Source: Janthinobacterium sp. 61 (GTDB lineage Bacteria > Pseudomonadota > Gammaproteobacteria > Burkholderiales > Burkholderiaceae_D). Taken from it: a stretch of DNA of 64,000 bases. This document shows, piece by piece, positions 62,791-64,000 of this stretch. Position numbers and translations under genes: made by a program. How positions within the stretch are numbered: the first letter of the stretch is position 1; each line of letters begins with the position of its first letter. Below the pieces are notes generated by a model. The model did not search any database. It was not told the origin of the DNA and saw nothing but the letters and a program-made list of their open reading frames with translations. Where the stretch lies: positions 5,022,001 to 5,086,000 of the forward strand of contig NZ_PJMQ01000001.1 in NCBI RefSeq assembly GCF_002846335.1, written 5' to 3'.

Positions 62791-64000
62791 TCAGGTGCGC
62801 ACGCTACGCAGCGGCGTGCACCACACCATGGCGATGGTCAGTGCAATGCCGCCTGCCGCGATGCACGCCAGGCCATTGCGCACGCCAAAGTGTTGCGCTA
62901 CCCAGCCGGCAGCCAGCGCGCCCAGCGGCGCCGTCGCCACCGTCAGGAAACGCATGGTCGAGGTCATGCGGCCCAGCATGGGGTCGGGCGTAACCTTCTG
63001 GCGCAAGCCCAGGTAGGGAATAAAGAACAGCATCACGCCGCAATCAAAAAAGAACATCAGCACGGCATATGCCACGGCGCTGGCGGCTGTGCTGCCGAAC
63101 AAGGCGGCGGGGATGGTGGGCGTCAGGGCAAAGCACACGGAGGTGGAAGCGAGTCCGATCAGGATGGTTCTGCCGGCGCCATAGCGGCGCGTCAGCGGCT
63201 TGACGATAAAGGCGCTGAGCAGTACGCCGGCGCCACCGAGCATCTGCGTCATGCCCAGCACGCCAGGACTCATGCCCAGGTCGCGCGTGGCGAACAGCAC
63301 CGTCAAAGCCATGCTGGCGTAAAACAGGAAGTGCCAGATGCCGGCGCCCCAGGCCAGCGCGCGCAGCAGTGGTTCACGCCAGACAAACAGCAAGCCGTCA
63401 GCGATGTCGCGCAGGGCGTGCTTGTCGGACGGCGCGGGACGCGGGTCGCGCACGCTCATGGCGCGCAGGTTGCAGACCGAAACCAAATAGCCACAAGCCG
63501 TGCACAGGATGGCGACGGGCGCCGACAAGACCTGAACCAGCACGCCGGCCAGGCCGGGACCGATCAGGCGCGAAGCCGATTCGGTGGCGGCAAATTTCGA
63601 CTGCGCATCGATCAAGCCATCGCGGCCCACCAAAAAGGTCAGGAAAACCTGTTCGGCGCCGCCACCGACGACAAAGCCCGTGCCGATGATGAATCCCACT
63701 ATATATAACCACGGCATCGACAGCACGCCGCACCAGTAGGCGACCGCCACGCTGGCCAGGGCCAGGCCCGACATGCTTTCGCTGAGCAGCATGATGGGGT
63801 GCTTGCTGCGCCGGTCCAGCAGTACGCCGACGGGCAAGCCGAAGAGGGCGAACGGCAGCGCCTGCAGGGCGACCAGCACCCCCATCTGTTCCGGCGTCGC
63901 ATGCAGTAGCAGCACCGCGCACAGGGGCAGGGCCAGCGAGGTGATCTGGGCGCCGAAGCAATTGAGGCCGTTGCTGAACCATAGGCGGCGAAAATTGACG
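62791..64000 (-). CDS. MFS transporter, EntS-like (partial, N-terminus beyond the window)
   Basis: At least 403 residues of a major facilitator transporter of the MFS_3/EntS type, open to the right edge. Visible features: PFALFGLPVGVLLDRRSKHP (loop 2-3), ASRLIGPGLAGVLVQVL (segment 5) and later segments ending FGVRNGLACIAAGGIAL. Family members export siderophores or drugs. The start codon lies outside; a GTG at 63915 is in frame but the open frame and hydrophobic segment before it (ITSLALPLCAVLL) show the gene begins earlier. Confidence 0.85.
   Translation of the reverse strand, partial: VNFRRLWFSNGLNCFGAQITSLALPLCAVLLLHATPEQMGVLVALQALPFALFGLPVGVLLDRRSKHPIMLLSESMSGLALASVAVAYWCGVLSMPWLYIVGFIIGTGFVVGGGAEQVFLTFLVGRDGLIDAQSKFAATESASRLIGPGLAGVLVQVLSAPVAILCTACGYLVSVCNLRAMSVRDPRPAPSDKHALRDIADGLLFVWREPLLRALAWGAGIWHFLFYASMALTVLFATRDLGMSPGVLGMTQMLGGAGVLLSAFIVKPLTRRYGAGRTILIGLASTSVCFALTPTIPAALFGSTAASAVAYAVLMFFFDCGVMLFFIPYLGLRQKVTPDPMLGRMTSTMRFLTVATAPLGALAAGWVAQHFGVRNGLACIAAGGIALTIAMVWCTPLRSVRT

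Overview
The window is a high-GC chromosomal segment with dense, non-phage gene content. Gene families and arrangements point to a betaproteobacterium of the Burkholderiales, most likely Oxalobacteraceae (Janthinobacterium/Massilia/Duganella type). Supporting signs are an rpe-gph-trpEGDC block, UbiH-DsbC neighbours, a FadE-type acyl-CoA dehydrogenase, short intergenic GTAGGTCGGATTA palindromes and tRNA genes with encoded CCA. This placement is inference from content, not from an alignment.

Layout. 0-5.3 kb: end of an unidentified gene, an M28 peptidase interrupted near its C-terminus by a TGA, a chloroperoxidase-like hydrolase and a DEAD-box RNA helicase with two DbpA-type RNA-binding domains. 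5.3-13.9 kb: a PAS chemoreceptor behind an AT-rich leader, a four-gene operon (GNAT, MazG-like, periplasmic protein, lipoprotein), a P450 divergent from an AraC regulator, and acetolactate synthase divergent from an Lrp regulator. 14.4-21.8 kb: a TonB-dependent receptor, a NarL-type two-component pair, three consecutive AIM24-family genes and a crotonase lacking the usual catalytic glutamates. 21.8-32.9 kb: a DUF2807 protein, flavin reductase, NADP-glutamate dehydrogenase, DUF819 membrane protein, TrhP peptidase, a TetR/MFS efflux pair with two visible operators, DUF1059, FadE and a collagen-like lipoprotein. 33.1-43.2 kb: a block bounded by two identical tRNA-Phe genes, holding an S9 peptidase, a GGDEF/EAL protein, a TonB-C-like lipoprotein, PsiF, DUF2058 and a DUF2256-cryptochrome pair. 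43.4-54.5 kb: aldo/keto reductase and LLM oxidoreductase, UbiH-like hydroxylase, DsbC, an IorA-IorB-MocA molybdoenzyme set, an M61 peptidase, a diguanylate cyclase and a second TonB-C-like lipoprotein. 54.5-64 kb: rpe-gph-trpL-trpE-trpG-trpD-trpC on the minus strand, ApaG, MltA, a universal stress protein behind an FNR box, and an MFS exporter running off the edge.

The best regulatory results were read directly from non-coding DNA. They are a trp leader peptide with four Trp codons followed by an attenuator, a consensus FNR box, an NtrC-like dyad in front of gdhA, paired TetR operators, several perfect dyads with unknown binders, and dispersed repeats whose ends supply the stop codons of three neighbouring genes. 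No prophage, integrase, transposase, CRISPR array or rRNA was seen.
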